Notes: a model not told the origin generated them from the letters alone. Shown: positions 8,152 to 17,912, numbered from the stretch's first letter. The stretch is 49,778 nucleotides of DNA from an uncultured Flavobacteriales bacterium (GCA_905612305.1 CAJQRK010000060.1:1-49778), one strand, 5' to 3'. Translations and numbers: made by a program.

Positions 8152-9328
8152 CAACTACTCCAGGTAATTTTTTCCCTTCTAGGTATTCAAGCATTGCACC
8201 GCCACCAGTTGAAATGTAAGATACTTTATTATCAAATCCAAATTGATTAATAGCAGTGATAGAATCACCACCCCCTACCAATGAAAAAGCACCATTTTCA
8301 GTTGCTTGGCAAATCGCCTCACCTATTTTTTTTGTTCCATTTGAAAAATTTTCCATTTCAAAAACTCCCATTGGTCCGTTCCAAATTATTGTTTTTGAAT
8401 CAAGAATAGTTTTAGAAAACCGAGTAATACTATCAGGACCAATATCTAAACCCATAAACCCATCAGGTACATTTGTTATTTCAGAATTCTGAATGGTCGC
8501 ATCATTATTAAAAGCATTAGCATTTACCGAATCAATAGGCAATAATAGCTGAATCTTTTTTTCTTTGGCGATAGCAATGAGGTTTTTTGCTAATTCAACT
8601 TTATCTTCTTCAACCAAAGAATCACCAATATTTCCACCCATTGCTTTTACAAAGGTATAAGCCATTCCTCCGCCAACAATAAGGTTGTCTACTATATCAA
8701 ATAATGAAGTGATAACATCAATTTTCCCCGTTATTTTAGCGCCCCCAATAATAGCGGTAAAAGGTCTTTTAGGTTTTTCAAGAGCTGTTTTCAGATTATT
8801 TATCTCATTACATAATAGTAGCCCAAAATATTTCTCATTTGGGAAATAATCAGCAATAATAGTGGTAGAAGCATGCGCCCTATGGGCGGTACCAAAAGCG
8901 TCATTCACATACACATCAGCAAGTATTGCTAATTGTTTTGCAAAAGCAGAGTCACCTGATTCTTCCTCAGCATAAAATCGTAAATTTTCCAACACCAAGA
9001 CGTCACCATTTTCCATATTACTAATGTTAGCACTTGTATTTTCTCCTATACAATCGCTACTAAACCCCACCGGAGTTTCTAGCAAATCAGATAGATGTTT
9101 TGCTATATTTTCTAATGAAAATCGCTTTTCAAATCCATTTTTTGGCCTCCCAAGATGTGACATAACAATAGCCCTACCACCATCTTGCATCACTTTTTTT
9201 ATTGTAGGAAGAGCCGCTTGTATCCTACTGTCATCAGTAATATTACAATAGTCATCTAAAGGAACATTAAAATCTACACGGATTAAAACCCTTTTACCCA
9301 ACAAGGAGATGTTGTTAATATTTTTCAT
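8138..9328 (-). CDS. pgk: Phosphoglycerate kinase
   Basis: Phosphoglycerate kinase transfers the acyl phosphate of 1,3-bisphosphoglycerate to ADP in glycolysis. The 396-aa protein has the N-domain substrate block RVDFNVPLDD, SHLGRPKN and ENLRFYAEEE, the nucleotide-binding GGAKITGKIDVI, NGPMGVFE, and the C-terminal GGGDSITAI and YISTGGGAMLEYLEGK. Length is normal. It starts at ATG 9328, just downstream of a well-placed promoter, and is divergent from holB. The last 14 nt overlap the end of cvpA. Confidence 0.97.
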   Translation of the reverse strand: MKNINNISLLGKRVLIRVDFNVPLDDYCNITDDSRIQAALPTIKKVMQDGGRAIVMSHLGRPKNGFEKRFSLENIAKHLSDLLETPVGFSSDCIGENTSANISNMENGDVLVLENLRFYAEEESGDSAFAKQLAILADVYVNDAFGTAHRAHASTTIIADYFPNEKYFGLLLCNEINNLKTALEKPKRPFTAIIGGAKITGKIDVITSLFDIVDNLIVGGGMAYTFVKAMGGNIGDSLVEEDKVELAKNLIAIAKEKKIQLLLPIDSVNANAFNNDATIQNSEITNVPDGFMGLDIGPDSITRFSKTILDSKTIIWNGPMGVFEMENFSNGTKKIGEAICQATENGAFSLVGGGDSITAINQFGFDNKVSYISTGGGAMLEYLEGKKLPGVVAIQA

Positions 9329-9332
9329 ACTG

Positions 9333-9340
9333 CAAAAGTA
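9333..9340 (-). promoter_or_regulatory. pgk promoter -7 element TACTTTTG
   Basis: On the minus strand TACTTTTG matches TAnnTTTG exactly. A TTG lies 17 nt upstream at about 9358-9360, close to the expected -33 spacing, making this one of the better promoters in the window. The box ends 4 nt before the pgk ATG, implying a very short or absent 5' leader. Confidence 0.55.
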
Positions 9341-9371
9341 AAATAAATGCTAAAAATCAACACATTTTTTT

Positions 9372-9379
9372 TACATTTG
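9372..9379 (+). promoter_or_regulatory. holB promoter -7 element TACATTTG
   Basis: This is a perfect TAnnTTTG match 17 nt before the holB ATG, in the 68-nt divergent gap shared with pgk. I see no good TTG at -33. Confidence 0.5.
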
Positions 9380-9396
9380 ACATAAAGAATTTTTGA

Positions 9397-10548
9397 ATGT
9401 TATTTAAGGAGATAGTAGGTAATCTACACACCAAAAAGCAACTGCTTGAAGGGGTTAAGAGCAATAGAGTTGGCCATGCTCAGTTGTTTTCAGGAAAAAG
9501 CGGTAGTGCCAAATTGACTTTAGCGCTTGCTTATGCTCAATTTTTGAATTGTGAAAATAGAACTGTAAATGATTCTTGCGACACTTGCTCTTCCTGTTTG
9601 AAATATAATAATTTATCTCACCCTGACCTACATCTTATTATTCCGGTTTTAAAGGTGAATAACATTAAAGATCCGGTCAGTGATCATTTTATTGGGCAGT
9701 GGAGAGACTTTATATATGGCAACCACTATAGCTCACTTAACGATTGGATTGATTTATTTGTCACAGAAAATAAAATAGGACAACAAGGAACAATTTATAA
9801 GCATGAGGCGGATAATATTCATAAAAAACTGAGTCTTAAAAATTATGAAGCCGACTATAGAGTTGTGCTGATTTGGATGCCAGAAAGAATGAATTTGGAA
9901 GCGTCAAATAAATTATTAAAATTGTTTGAAGAACCTCCTAAAGGCACTATTTTTATTTTGGTGACTGAAAATGCTAATCAATTATTACCAACCACTCTTT
10001 CTAGACTTCAAACTATTAAGGTTTCTGATTTTACTACTGAGGATATTGTTAATCATTTTGGAAAAAATATACTTTCGTTTGAAAAAGCAAAAGAACTCAA
10101 AAACTTAACAGATGCCAATTTGTGTAAAATTAGCAAAATCCTTAATGACAATGAAAACAATTTGGATTTATTCAATGATTTTTCTTCTTGGATGCGTTTA
10201 TCGTACAAGATGGATATACAAGGAATTTCAAAATGGATGGATCAGCTTGCAGCAAAAGGAAGAAAACAACAAAAATTATTTTTATCCTATGTTATAAAAA
10301 TGGTTCGAGAATGTCTTATTTATAATTTTGCAAGTAATAATCTACTTAAAATAAATGAAAATGAACTCGCTTTTTTAACTAAGTTTTCACCCTTTATACA
10401 TGAGGGAAATAGTATTTTGATTGTGGAGAAATTAGAAGAATCAATAAAAGCAATTAACCGAAATGCAAATGCAAAAATCTTATTTTTTGAGCTATCGCTT
10501 CAGATGGTGAAATTCTTAAAACTTAAGCGTAAGTTTGCAATAAAATAA
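9397..10548 (+). CDS. holB: DNA polymerase III subunit delta'
   Basis: This 383-aa clamp-loader subunit opens the sliding clamp during replication. The N-terminus shows the AAA+ fold with LFSGKSGSAKLTLALAYAQFL. The P-loop is degenerate, with Leu after the Lys, consistent with the non-hydrolysing delta' role. Four cysteines follow (Cys50, and DSCDTCSSC), forming the zinc module typical of delta'. ASNKLLKLFEEPPKGTIFILVT is the diagnostic block, and LPTTLSRLQTI carries the SRC-like sensor. The C-terminal collar domain (about 220-383) is divergent, as usual. It lies 5 nt before the ricT-like gene and leads the + strand run up to the CoA-transferase. Confidence 0.92.
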   Translation: MLFKEIVGNLHTKKQLLEGVKSNRVGHAQLFSGKSGSAKLTLALAYAQFLNCENRTVNDSCDTCSSCLKYNNLSHPDLHLIIPVLKVNNIKDPVSDHFIGQWRDFIYGNHYSSLNDWIDLFVTENKIGQQGTIYKHEADNIHKKLSLKNYEADYRVVLIWMPERMNLEASNKLLKLFEEPPKGTIFILVTENANQLLPTTLSRLQTIKVSDFTTEDIVNHFGKNILSFEKAKELKNLTDANLCKISKILNDNENNLDLFNDFSSWMRLSYKMDIQGISKWMDQLAAKGRKQQKLFLSYVIKMVRECLIYNFASNNLLKINENELAFLTKFSPFIHEGNSILIVEKLEESIKAINRNANAKILFFELSLQMVKFLKLKRKFAIK

Positions 10549-10553
10549 AACAA

Positions 10554-11735
10554 ATGGGTTGTAGTAACTGTAGTACATGTGAGGTTTCAGAAAAAAGAGG
10601 GTCGGCAAATAGCACTGTCTTTGATTGGCTATACCAGATTGATGCTCCAAAAAGCGAAAACAGTAATCTTATTGAAGTGCAGTTTAAACGGGACAGAAAA
10701 GATTTTTATATAAATACTGAAAACATTGATATTAGTAGTGGTGATTGGGTAGCTGTTCAAGGAGATAGATCAGGACATGACATTGGGAAAGTTACCATGA
10801 AAGGAGAGTTAGTCGCCTTACAAATAAAGCGTAAAAATAGAGATATTGAAAAGCACCCAATAAAGAAACTGTACCGAATAGCTTCTGAAAATGATTTGGA
10901 AAAATGGAAAAATACTGTTGATAATGAGGATGAAATTTTAGTAAAAGCAAAACGAATTATTGAGGATTATAAGCTTGAAATGAAATTAACAGATGTTGAG
11001 TTTCAAGGAGACAGCTCAAAAGCTACTTTTTATTATACTGCAGATAAGCGTATTGACTTCAGAGAACTTATAAGGGAATACTCAAAAAAATTTAGAATTA
11101 GAGTAGAAATGAAACAAATTGGCGCCCGACAAGAAGCGGCTAAAATAGGAGGAATAGGATCTTGCGGTAGAGAGCTTTGTTGTTCCACTTGGATGACTGA
11201 TTTTCCCTCAGTATCAACAAATGCCGCTCGCTATCAGCAACTTTCAATTAACCCACAAAAAATTTCAGGACAATGCGGAAGACTTAAGTGTTGCTTAAAT
11301 TTTGAATTGGACGGATATACTGAAGCTTTAGGAGAATTCCCTAGTACAAAAATAAAGTTAAAATCGAAAGAAGGGGTCGCAAAATTTGTAAAATTAGATG
11401 TGTTTAAAGGGGTGTTGTTTTATTTTAACTCCGACCTTCCTGGCGACTTATTGGAGCTGTCAATTGAGCAGGTAAATAAAATTATTGCACAAAATGAAAA
11501 AGGAGAAACACCAATAAATTTTAAGAATTATCCAGCCGAGCTAAAGCAAAAAGAAATTACCTTTCAAGATACAGTAGGTCAAGATAGTATTAATCGTTTT
11601 GACAAAAAGAAGAAATCAAAATTTAAAAGAAGTTCAAATATTAAATCTAAAAAAAGAACAGTTAATTGTCATTGTGGGAAAACAAAAAATCCAAATGGAA
11701 ATTGTGATGGATCTCATGCAAACAGAAACAATTAA
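10554..11735 (+). CDS. ricT: RicT/PSP1-domain iron-sulfur protein with C-terminal CDGSH-like motif
   Basis: This 393-aa protein matches the PSP1/RicT family. In Bacillus, RicT joins RicA and RicF in an Fe-S complex that affects mRNA maturation and development; the role in Bacteroidota is not established. A Cys-rich N-terminus (GCSNCSTCE) precedes the core. The core carries the family cysteine blocks IGSCGRELCCSTWM and GQCGRLKCCLNFE, near residues 200-250. A Lys-rich linker follows. The last 22 residues read CHCGKTKNPNGNCDGSH plus a short tail, with C372, C374, C384 and H388 in a C-x-C-x9-C-x3-H arrangement like the [2Fe-2S] ligands of CDGSH proteins, which usually have x8. It abuts gldH directly. 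The CDGSH fusion is seen in the sequence; cluster binding is inferred. Confidence 0.88.
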   Translation: MGCSNCSTCEVSEKRGSANSTVFDWLYQIDAPKSENSNLIEVQFKRDRKDFYINTENIDISSGDWVAVQGDRSGHDIGKVTMKGELVALQIKRKNRDIEKHPIKKLYRIASENDLEKWKNTVDNEDEILVKAKRIIEDYKLEMKLTDVEFQGDSSKATFYYTADKRIDFRELIREYSKKFRIRVEMKQIGARQEAAKIGGIGSCGRELCCSTWMTDFPSVSTNAARYQQLSINPQKISGQCGRLKCCLNFELDGYTEALGEFPSTKIKLKSKEGVAKFVKLDVFKGVLFYFNSDLPGDLLELSIEQVNKIIAQNEKGETPINFKNYPAELKQKEITFQDTVGQDSINRFDKKKKSKFKRSSNIKSKKRTVNCHCGKTKNPNGNCDGSHANRNN

Positions 11736-12203
11736 ATGAAGCGTAATTTATTTTTAATTAGTATAATACTTACATTTTTCTCTTGTAATTCAACTACTGT
11801 CTTTGACGGAGATAAAAGTTTTAAAAACCAAGAATGGAATACCGATAGTATTGTAAGGTTTGATTATCTTATTAATGATACAATTTCAAAACATAAACTT
11901 ATTTTAAAAATAAGACATAGTGTAGATTACGAATTTCAAAACTTATTTTTATTTATATATTCTGGATCATCAAAAGATACGGTTGAGTTATTAATAGCTG
12001 ATAATAGAGGCAAATGGCTAGGAAATGGTGTTGGAGATATTAGAGAGGTAGAAATAGTTATTGAAAATGAAAAAATATATAACAAAAAAGAGAATCAAAC
12101 CATTACGATTGAACAGGCCATGCGCTATGGATCAAACGAAAAAATAAACAACCTAAAACACATAGATGCTGTAGGATTAAATATTATTAAAGAAAATGAG
12201 TAG
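11736..12203 (+). CDS. gldH: Gliding motility lipoprotein GldH
   Basis: This 155-aa lipoprotein has a short signal peptide ending in the lipobox TFFSC (Cys17). The body matches GldH: FKNQEWNTDSIVRFDYLIND, then HSVDYEFQNLFLFIYSG, and the conserved GKWLGNGVGDIREVEI. GldH is required for Bacteroidota gliding and is associated with function of the type IX secretion system, located in the envelope. The order ricT-gldH-penicillin-binding protein is one I recognise from Flavobacteriia. It starts right after the ricT stop and overlaps the next start by 8 nt, suggesting translational coupling. It fits the T9SS cargo proteins seen elsewhere in the window. Confidence 0.87.
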   Translation: MKRNLFLISIILTFFSCNSTTVFDGDKSFKNQEWNTDSIVRFDYLINDTISKHKLILKIRHSVDYEFQNLFLFIYSGSSKDTVELLIADNRGKWLGNGVGDIREVEIVIENEKIYNKKENQTITIEQAMRYGSNEKINNLKHIDAVGLNIIKENE

Positions 12204-14454
12204 ATTTAAAATTATATTGATTTGGCTGATTATTACCAGTCCTTTCTTAGTTTTATTTACACTTGTCCAGCTAACATTATTTGGTGTTTTTGGGGAGCTA
12301 CCAACATTTGAAAAATTAGAGAACCCTAAAAACAATTTATCAACAGAGATTATTTCAGAAGACGGTATAGTTTTAGGAAAATATTTTTTTGAAAATAGAA
12401 CTAGGATAAAATACAACGAACTTTCAGAAAACTTAATTAGAGCCTTAATCTCTACAGAAGACATTCGCTTTAGGAAACATTCTGGAATTGATGGAAGAGC
12501 ACTTTTACGGGCAATCGTTGGTGTAATAATAGGAAATAGAAGTTCTGGAGGAGCAAGCACGATTACACAACAGCTTGCTAAAATGGTGTTTACAGAACAA
12601 CCAAGCTCAGGAATGGAGAGGATAACGCAAAAACTAAAAGAGTGGATTATTTCAGCCCAATTAGAAAAACGATATACAAAAGATGAAATCTTAATAATGT
12701 ATTTAAATCGTTTTGATTGGGTTAATAATGCGGTTGGTATTAAATCAGCATCAAGTGTATATTTTAATAAAAAACCGATTGATTTAAATTTAGAAGAATC
12801 AGCCATGCTGGTTGGTATGTTAAAAAATCCATCCCTTTATAACCCAATTAGAAGAAAAGAGCTTACTGAATCAAGAAGAAATGTAGTGCTCTCTCAAATG
12901 AATAAATATGACTTTATAACAGATTCATTATACAACACTCTTTCAGGTCAACCAATTAAATTAGATTTTAAACAAGCAAGTCATAATGAGGGGTTAGCTC
13001 CTTATTTTAGAGAATATTTAAGGGGGGAGTTAAAAAAATGGTGTTCTGAAAACAAAAAAGGTGATGGCAGAAAGTATAATCTATATACTGATGGATTAAA
13101 GGTACAGACTACTATTAATTCTCGTTTACAACAATTTGCTGAAGAGGGTATGCGTACCCATATTTCAGATTTGCAAAAAGATTTTTACACCCACTGGAAA
13201 GGTCGTGCCAAAGCGCCTTACCCAGATGATTTTGAATGGAAACAAATTAATAAAATAATTGATCAAGGAATGAGGCGATCTGAACGATACAAAAAATTAA
13301 AAAATGCAAAAAAATCAGACAAGGAGATAAAAAGAATTTTTAAAAAGAAAGTACCAATGACTTTATTTTCTTGGGATGGAGCAATAGATACGGTTCTTTC
13401 TCCTAGAGATTCTATAAAATACAATAAGTTTTTTATCCATACAGGAATGATGAGTATGGATCCCGAAACCGGCTATGTAAAAGCTTATGTTGGTGGAATT
13501 AACTACAAGCACTTTAAGTACGATCATGTTAAGATAGGAAAACGACAAGTAGGATCAACTTTTAAACCGTTCTTATATGCTTTAGCTATGCAAGAAGGCT
13601 ACTCTCCTTGCGATGAAGTTTTGAATATACCTGTTGTTTTTGATAAAAAAAAGTGGGGACTTGAAAAAGATTGGGTGCCAAAAAATTCAGGAGATGAGTA
13701 TGATGAAATGTCATTAACATTAAAGTTTGGGTTAGCTAATTCAATTAATACAGTTACCGCTTATATTATGAAACAATTTGGACCTCATGCTGTGATTGAT
13801 TTGGCAAAAAAGATAGGGATAGAATCAGAGATTTTAGCAGTCCCGTCTTTATGTTTAGGAACTTTCGAATTATCTGTTTATGAAATGGTGGGAGCCTATT
13901 CTACATTTGTAAATAAAGGAGTCCATACAGAACCGATTTTTATTACACGAATTGAAGATAAAAACGGGAAGATATTGGAAGAATTTATACCTAAAACTCA
14001 AGAAGCAATGAGCAAAGAAACTGCAGATTTAATGGTGAGAATGTTGCAAGGAGTTGTTGACGGGGTATATAGTCCTGTTGCTAAAAAAATAGGCGGAACA
14101 GGAAGGCGTTTACGTTTCAGATATGCTTTTAACAATGAAATTGGAGGTAAAACAGGAACCACTCAAAACCAATCGGATGGTTGGTTTATGGGAATTACCC
14201 CTAATTTAGTAACTGGAGTCTGGACAGGATGCGAGGATAGAAGCGCCCATTTTAGAGATATTTATTTTGGACAAGGCGCTAACATGGCACTACCTGTTTT
14301 TGCGGAATATATGCAAAGAGTATATTCCGATACTTTGGAAACAGGAATTAAGAGTGATGATGTATTTAATATTCCAAAATCAGTAGATTTGAAACTAGAT
14401 TGCGGAGAAGCAACTAATAGTATTAGTGATGATGAGTTTGATGAAGAATTTTAA
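12196..14454 (+). CDS. mrcA: Class A penicillin-binding protein 1A (bifunctional transglycosylase/transpeptidase)
   Basis: This 752-aa protein has one N-terminal membrane anchor (about 7-31) and periplasmic catalytic domains that polymerise and cross-link peptidoglycan. The GT51 domain (about 55-235) has catalytic Glu88 in LISTEDIRFRKHSGIDG and the block GGASTITQQLAKM. The transpeptidase domain shows all three motifs: Ser454-x-x-Lys457 in GSTFKPFLYAL, Ser516-Ile-Asn518 in LANSINTV, and Lys652-Thr-Gly in GGKTGTTQNQSDGWFMG. The C-terminus is short and acidic. Its ATG overlaps the gldH stop by 8 nt and the CoA-transferase follows after 3 nt. Confidence 0.95.
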   Translation: MSRFKIILIWLIITSPFLVLFTLVQLTLFGVFGELPTFEKLENPKNNLSTEIISEDGIVLGKYFFENRTRIKYNELSENLIRALISTEDIRFRKHSGIDGRALLRAIVGVIIGNRSSGGASTITQQLAKMVFTEQPSSGMERITQKLKEWIISAQLEKRYTKDEILIMYLNRFDWVNNAVGIKSASSVYFNKKPIDLNLEESAMLVGMLKNPSLYNPIRRKELTESRRNVVLSQMNKYDFITDSLYNTLSGQPIKLDFKQASHNEGLAPYFREYLRGELKKWCSENKKGDGRKYNLYTDGLKVQTTINSRLQQFAEEGMRTHISDLQKDFYTHWKGRAKAPYPDDFEWKQINKIIDQGMRRSERYKKLKNAKKSDKEIKRIFKKKVPMTLFSWDGAIDTVLSPRDSIKYNKFFIHTGMMSMDPETGYVKAYVGGINYKHFKYDHVKIGKRQVGSTFKPFLYALAMQEGYSPCDEVLNIPVVFDKKKWGLEKDWVPKNSGDEYDEMSLTLKFGLANSINTVTAYIMKQFGPHAVIDLAKKIGIESEILAVPSLCLGTFELSVYEMVGAYSTFVNKGVHTEPIFITRIEDKNGKILEEFIPKTQEAMSKETADLMVRMLQGVVDGVYSPVAKKIGGTGRRLRFRYAFNNEIGGKTGTTQNQSDGWFMGITPNLVTGVWTGCEDRSAHFRDIYFGQGANMALPVFAEYMQRVYSDTLETGIKSDDVFNIPKSVDLKLDCGEATNSISDDEFDEEF

Positions 14455-14457
14455 ATT

Positions 14458-15159
14458 ATGATAAATAAGGCAGTAAATAATATTGAAGAGGCCTTGGAGG
14501 GGGCAGAAAGTAATATGACTTTTATGGTTGGAGGGTTTGGGCTTTCTGGTATTCCAGAAAACTGCATTACAGCATTAGCTAAAAAAGAAATTTTTGGACT
14601 TACCTGTATTTCCAATAATGCAGGAGTTGATGATTTTGGTTTAGGACTTTTACTTCAAAGAAAACAAATCAAAAAGATGATTTCATCTTATGTTGGTGAG
14701 AATGCTGAATTTGAAAGACAAATGCTTTCAGGAGAATTAGAGGTGGATTTAATTCCTCAAGGCTCTTTAGCGGAAAGATGCAGAGCGGGAGGAGCTGGTA
14801 TACCAGCTTTTTTTACTCCAGCAGGATATGGTACAGAGGTTGCAGAAGGGAAGGAGATGCGGGAGTATAATGGAAAACCACATATTTTGGAATCGGCACT
14901 TACTGCTGATTTTGCATTTGTAAAAGCATGGAAAGGTGATGCCGCTGGAAATCTAATATTTAAAGGAACTGCCAGAAACTTTAATCCGCTTATGGCAATG
15001 GCTGGTAAAATTACGGTGGCTGAAGTAGAGGTGTTAGTTCCAGCTGGCGAATTAGATCCAAATCAAATTCACACCGCAGGTATTTTTGTGCAAAGAATTT
15101 TTCAGGGTGAAAAATATGAGAAGAGAATAGAACAAAGAACCGTTAGAACAAGAGAATAA
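14458..15159 (+). CDS. scoA: 3-oxoacid CoA-transferase subunit A
   Basis: This 233-aa alpha subunit of a class I CoA-transferase moves CoA between succinyl-CoA (or acetyl-CoA) and acetoacetate. The family glycine block is [17 protein letters not shown] near residues 25-41, followed by [15 protein letters not shown] and the [27 protein letters not shown] region. Length is normal. Its stop codon overlaps the subunit B start, the standard two-subunit arrangement. Succinyl-CoA versus acetyl-CoA as donor cannot be told from the sequence, so scoA rather than atoD is a best guess. Confidence 0.93.
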   Translation: MINKAVNNIEEALEGAESNMTFMVGGFGLSGIPENCITALAKKEIFGLTCISNNAGVDDFGLGLLLQRKQIKKMISSYVGENAEFERQMLSGELEVDLIPQGSLAERCRAGGAGIPAFFTPAGYGTEVAEGKEMREYNGKPHILESALTADFAFVKAWKGDAAGNLIFKGTARNFNPLMAMAGKITVAEVEVLVPAGELDPNQIHTAGIFVQRIFQGEKYEKRIEQRTVRTRE

Positions 15160-15815
15160 TGGCTTTAGATAAAAATCAAATAGCCCAAAGGATTGCACAG
15201 GAGTTGCAGCATAACACTTATGTAAATTTAGGAATTGGGATTCCAACTTTGGTGGCAAACTATATACCACAAGGCATTGATATTGAGTTTCAGTCGGAAA
15301 ACGGGGTTTTAGGAATGGGACCCTTTCCTTTTGAAGGGGAGGAAGATCCAGATATGATAAATGCAGGCAAACAAACGATTACCACCATGCCTGGTGCCGC
15401 TCTTTTTGATTCTGCCACTTCCTTTGCTATGATAAGAGGACAACATGTTCAGCTTACCGTTTTAGGAGCTATGGAGGTATCTGAAAATGGAGATATTGCC
15501 AATTGGAAAATACCAGGAAAAATGGTAAAAGGGATGGGTGGTGCTATGGATTTAGTAGCTTCTGCTGACAATATTATTGTAGCAATGATGCATACGAATC
15601 GTGCTGGTGAAAGCAAAATATTAAAAGAATGCACCTTACCAATTACAGGGGTAAATTGTATAAAGAAAGTAGTAACCAATTTAGCCGTTTTGGAAGTTAC
15701 CAAAGATGGCCTTAAGCTTTTGGAAAGAGCTCCAGAAGTAAGTGTAGAAGAAATAATCGCAGCTACTGAGGTGGAATTAATTATTGAAGGAAATATTCCT
15801 ATAATGCAAATATAG
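15159..15815 (+). CDS. scoB: 3-oxoacid CoA-transferase subunit B
   Basis: This 218-aa beta subunit carries the catalytic glutamate, seen in FQSENGVLGMGP near residue 47, where the gamma-glutamyl-CoA thioester forms. NLGIGIPTLVANY at the N-terminus and GAMEVSENGDIANWKIPGK are family blocks. It begins on the last base of the scoA stop, so the two subunits are translationally coupled. It is the last gene of the + strand run that starts at holB. The 253 nt after it contain no convincing gene apart from a very small reading frame on the other strand. Confidence 0.94.
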   Translation: MALDKNQIAQRIAQELQHNTYVNLGIGIPTLVANYIPQGIDIEFQSENGVLGMGPFPFEGEEDPDMINAGKQTITTMPGAALFDSATSFAMIRGQHVQLTVLGAMEVSENGDIANWKIPGKMVKGMGGAMDLVASADNIIVAMMHTNRAGESKILKECTLPITGVNCIKKVVTNLAVLEVTKDGLKLLERAPEVSVEEIIAATEVELIIEGNIPIMQI

Positions 15816-15840
15816 AATTAGGGAAAAAAGAGATAGACTT

Positions 15841-15957
15841 TCACCCAAGTATAAAACCAAGGATTGCTACAACAAGTATCATAACATCCATAAATTTAAA
15901 ATTAGACCCTAAATTTGACAGGCCATGATCTAAATCTATTTGATTATTTGAATTCAA
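15841..15957 (-). other. Candidate small membrane peptide ORF (38 aa), uncertain
   Basis: On the minus strand, an open frame from TTG 15957 to TGA 15841 encodes 38 residues. The last 16 (MDVMILVVAILGFILG, from an ATG at 15891) form one strongly hydrophobic segment ending with the stop. It lies in the only sizeable gap of the first 16 kb, between the convergent scoB and ABC transporter ends. It could be a small membrane protein, the decayed end of a lost gene, or chance. I see no strong ribosome binding site. The rest of 15816-16068 shows A/T-rich sequence and a C6 run near 16043, but nothing I can name. Confidence 0.2.
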
Positions 15958-16068
15958 CGCTTTTTTTTAGTTCTTGCAGAAAATATATATAAAAAATTTA
16001 CTGGGGAAAAATATAAAACAGCCATAATTAAACATACAAAAGCACCCCCCAGCATATTATTTATTCAC

Positions 16069-17865
16069 CTAATTTTTTATACCCTTACCTTCTAAATGCC
16101 TTTTAATATCTTCTAGTTTTCCTTCTGGGATAGCATCAATTAATTTTTGAGTATAAGGTGTTTCTGGTTTATTATAAATTTGGTCCGCATCACCCATTTC
16201 TTCAATTTTTCCTTCTTGCATTACCACCATCCTATCGCTCATATATTTTACCACTGATAAATCGTGAGAAATAAAGATATAGGTTAAGCCAAATTCATCT
16301 TTTAATTCATTAAGTAAGTTAAGTACTTGTGCTTGCACCGAAACATCCAATGCAGAAACTGACTCATCACAAATAATGAATTTGGGATTTACGGCTAAAG
16401 CTCGGGCAATCCCAATTCTTTGTCTTTGTCCTCCAGAAAATTCGTGTGGGTAACGGTAAAAATGGGAAGGATCTAAATTCACTCGCATTAATAATTCCTC
16501 CACTTTTTTCTTTCTTTGTTCATCATTTTCCAAAAGTCCGTGCACCTGCATTGGTTCCATTATAGCATTTCCAATAGTCATTCTTGGGTTTAAGGAAGAA
16601 TACGGGTCTTGGAAAATTATTTGCACTTCTTTTCGGAATATCCTCAGATTATCTGCAGTCATTTTAGCAATATCCTTTCCTTTATAAATCATTTCTCCTT
16701 CGTTAGGTTCTTCTAATCGGATAATAGTACGCCCAATTGTTGTTTTTCCACAACCAGACTCCCCTACTAAACCTAAAGTTTCTCCAGGATAGACATCAAA
16801 AGTTACATCATCCACCGCCTTCACATTGCTTGTAATTCCTCCAAAAAATCCATTACGAATTGGGAAATAAGTTTTTAAATTTTTGATTTTCATTAAAGGT
16901 TCTTGTGCAAATAACCTTTCTTGTTTTGCTTTTCTATCGATATCCGGAACGGCTAAATCTTTAGTAAATTCCTCTACAGAAATATTATTATCAATAACCT
17001 CTCCGTTTTCATTCTCTTGCATAAAATCAGAAACGGTTGGCAAGAAAGTATAGCGCTTGTCCAATGGTGGTCTACAAGCTAAAAGCCCTTTCGTATAAGG
17101 ATGTTGAGGGTTAGTAAAAATCTCCAAAACATTACCTTGCTCCACAATCTTTCCTTTATACATCACCACAACTTTATCGGCTAATTCTGCAATTACACCC
17201 AAATCATGTGTGATAAACATAATTCCCATATCTTTCTCTTTCTGTAATTTTTGCATGAGTTGCAAAATAGTTTTCTGTACAGTTACGTCTAATGCAGTTG
17301 TTGGTTCATCTGCAATTAAAACTGAAGGCTGACAACTCATAGCCATAGCAATCATTACTCTTTGTTTTTGTCCCCCCGAAATTTGATGAGGATAAGCGCT
17401 GAAAATCCGTTCCGGATCTGGTAATTGAACTTCTTCAAAAAGACTTATGGTTAATTCTTTTGCAGCTTTTTTATTCAACTTTTGATGCAAGGTAATAGCC
17501 TCCATTACTTGGTCTCCACAAGTAAAAACAGGATTTAAGGAAGTCATAGGCTCTTGGAAAATCATAGCAATATCATTCCCTCTGAATTTTCTCATTGCCT
17601 CTTCTGAGATGCTTAATAAATCAGTAGCTGTTCCATCTTTTTGATGAAAAATAATTTCTCCACCACTAATAATGCCGGGAGGGCTTGGTATAAGACGCAT
17701 AGCTGAAAGTGAAGTAACTGATTTACCTGATCCTGACTCCCCAACAATCCCAATTGTTTCCCCTCTGTTTAAGGTAAAACTCACATCATTTACCGCTTTT
17801 ACAGTTGTTCCTTCTGTATGAAACTCGGTTACCAGATTTTTAAATTCCAACAATGTATTTTCCAT
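16069..17865 (-). CDS. Dipeptide/oligopeptide-type ABC transporter, fused two-ATPase subunit
   Basis: This 598-aa protein carries two complete ABC ATPase domains, corresponding to OppD and OppF (or DppD/DppF, YejF) joined in one chain. Domain 1 (about 1-265) has Walker A GESGSGKS, signature ISGGQKQR and Walker B VLIADEPT. Domain 2 (about 325-590) has [16 protein letters not shown] and FIICDES. The oligopeptide-binding C-terminal extension [16 protein letters not shown] follows domain 1, and [19 protein letters not shown] follows domain 2. No permease or binding-protein gene is adjacent, so its membrane partners lie elsewhere. A near-match -7 box TACTTTTA lies at 17890-17897 on the minus strand. 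It is the most downstream gene of the minus-strand run 16.0-21.5 kb. Confidence 0.93.
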   Translation of the reverse strand: MENTLLEFKNLVTEFHTEGTTVKAVNDVSFTLNRGETIGIVGESGSGKSVTSLSAMRLIPSPPGIISGGEIIFHQKDGTATDLLSISEEAMRKFRGNDIAMIFQEPMTSLNPVFTCGDQVMEAITLHQKLNKKAAKELTISLFEEVQLPDPERIFSAYPHQISGGQKQRVMIAMAMSCQPSVLIADEPTTALDVTVQKTILQLMQKLQKEKDMGIMFITHDLGVIAELADKVVVMYKGKIVEQGNVLEIFTNPQHPYTKGLLACRPPLDKRYTFLPTVSDFMQENENGEVIDNNISVEEFTKDLAVPDIDRKAKQERLFAQEPLMKIKNLKTYFPIRNGFFGGITSNVKAVDDVTFDVYPGETLGLVGESGCGKTTIGRTIIRLEEPNEGEMIYKGKDIAKMTADNLRIFRKEVQIIFQDPYSSLNPRMTIGNAIMEPMQVHGLLENDEQRKKKVEELLMRVNLDPSHFYRYPHEFSGGQRQRIGIARALAVNPKFIICDESVSALDVSVQAQVLNLLNELKDEFGLTYIFISHDLSVVKYMSDRMVVMQEGKIEEMGDADQIYNKPETPYTQKLIDAIPEGKLEDIKRHLEGKGIKN

Positions 17866-17912
17866 CTTTGTGTTCTTTTTTTGTGTTGTTAAAAGTAGTT
17901 TTTAAATTCTAT

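Noticed and set aside
12177-12806. 209-aa open frame on the minus strand
   Set aside because: It lies opposite gldH and the PBP1A transglycosylase domain, which have clear family motifs; the antisense product is hydrophobic low-complexity sequence with no recognisable domain.
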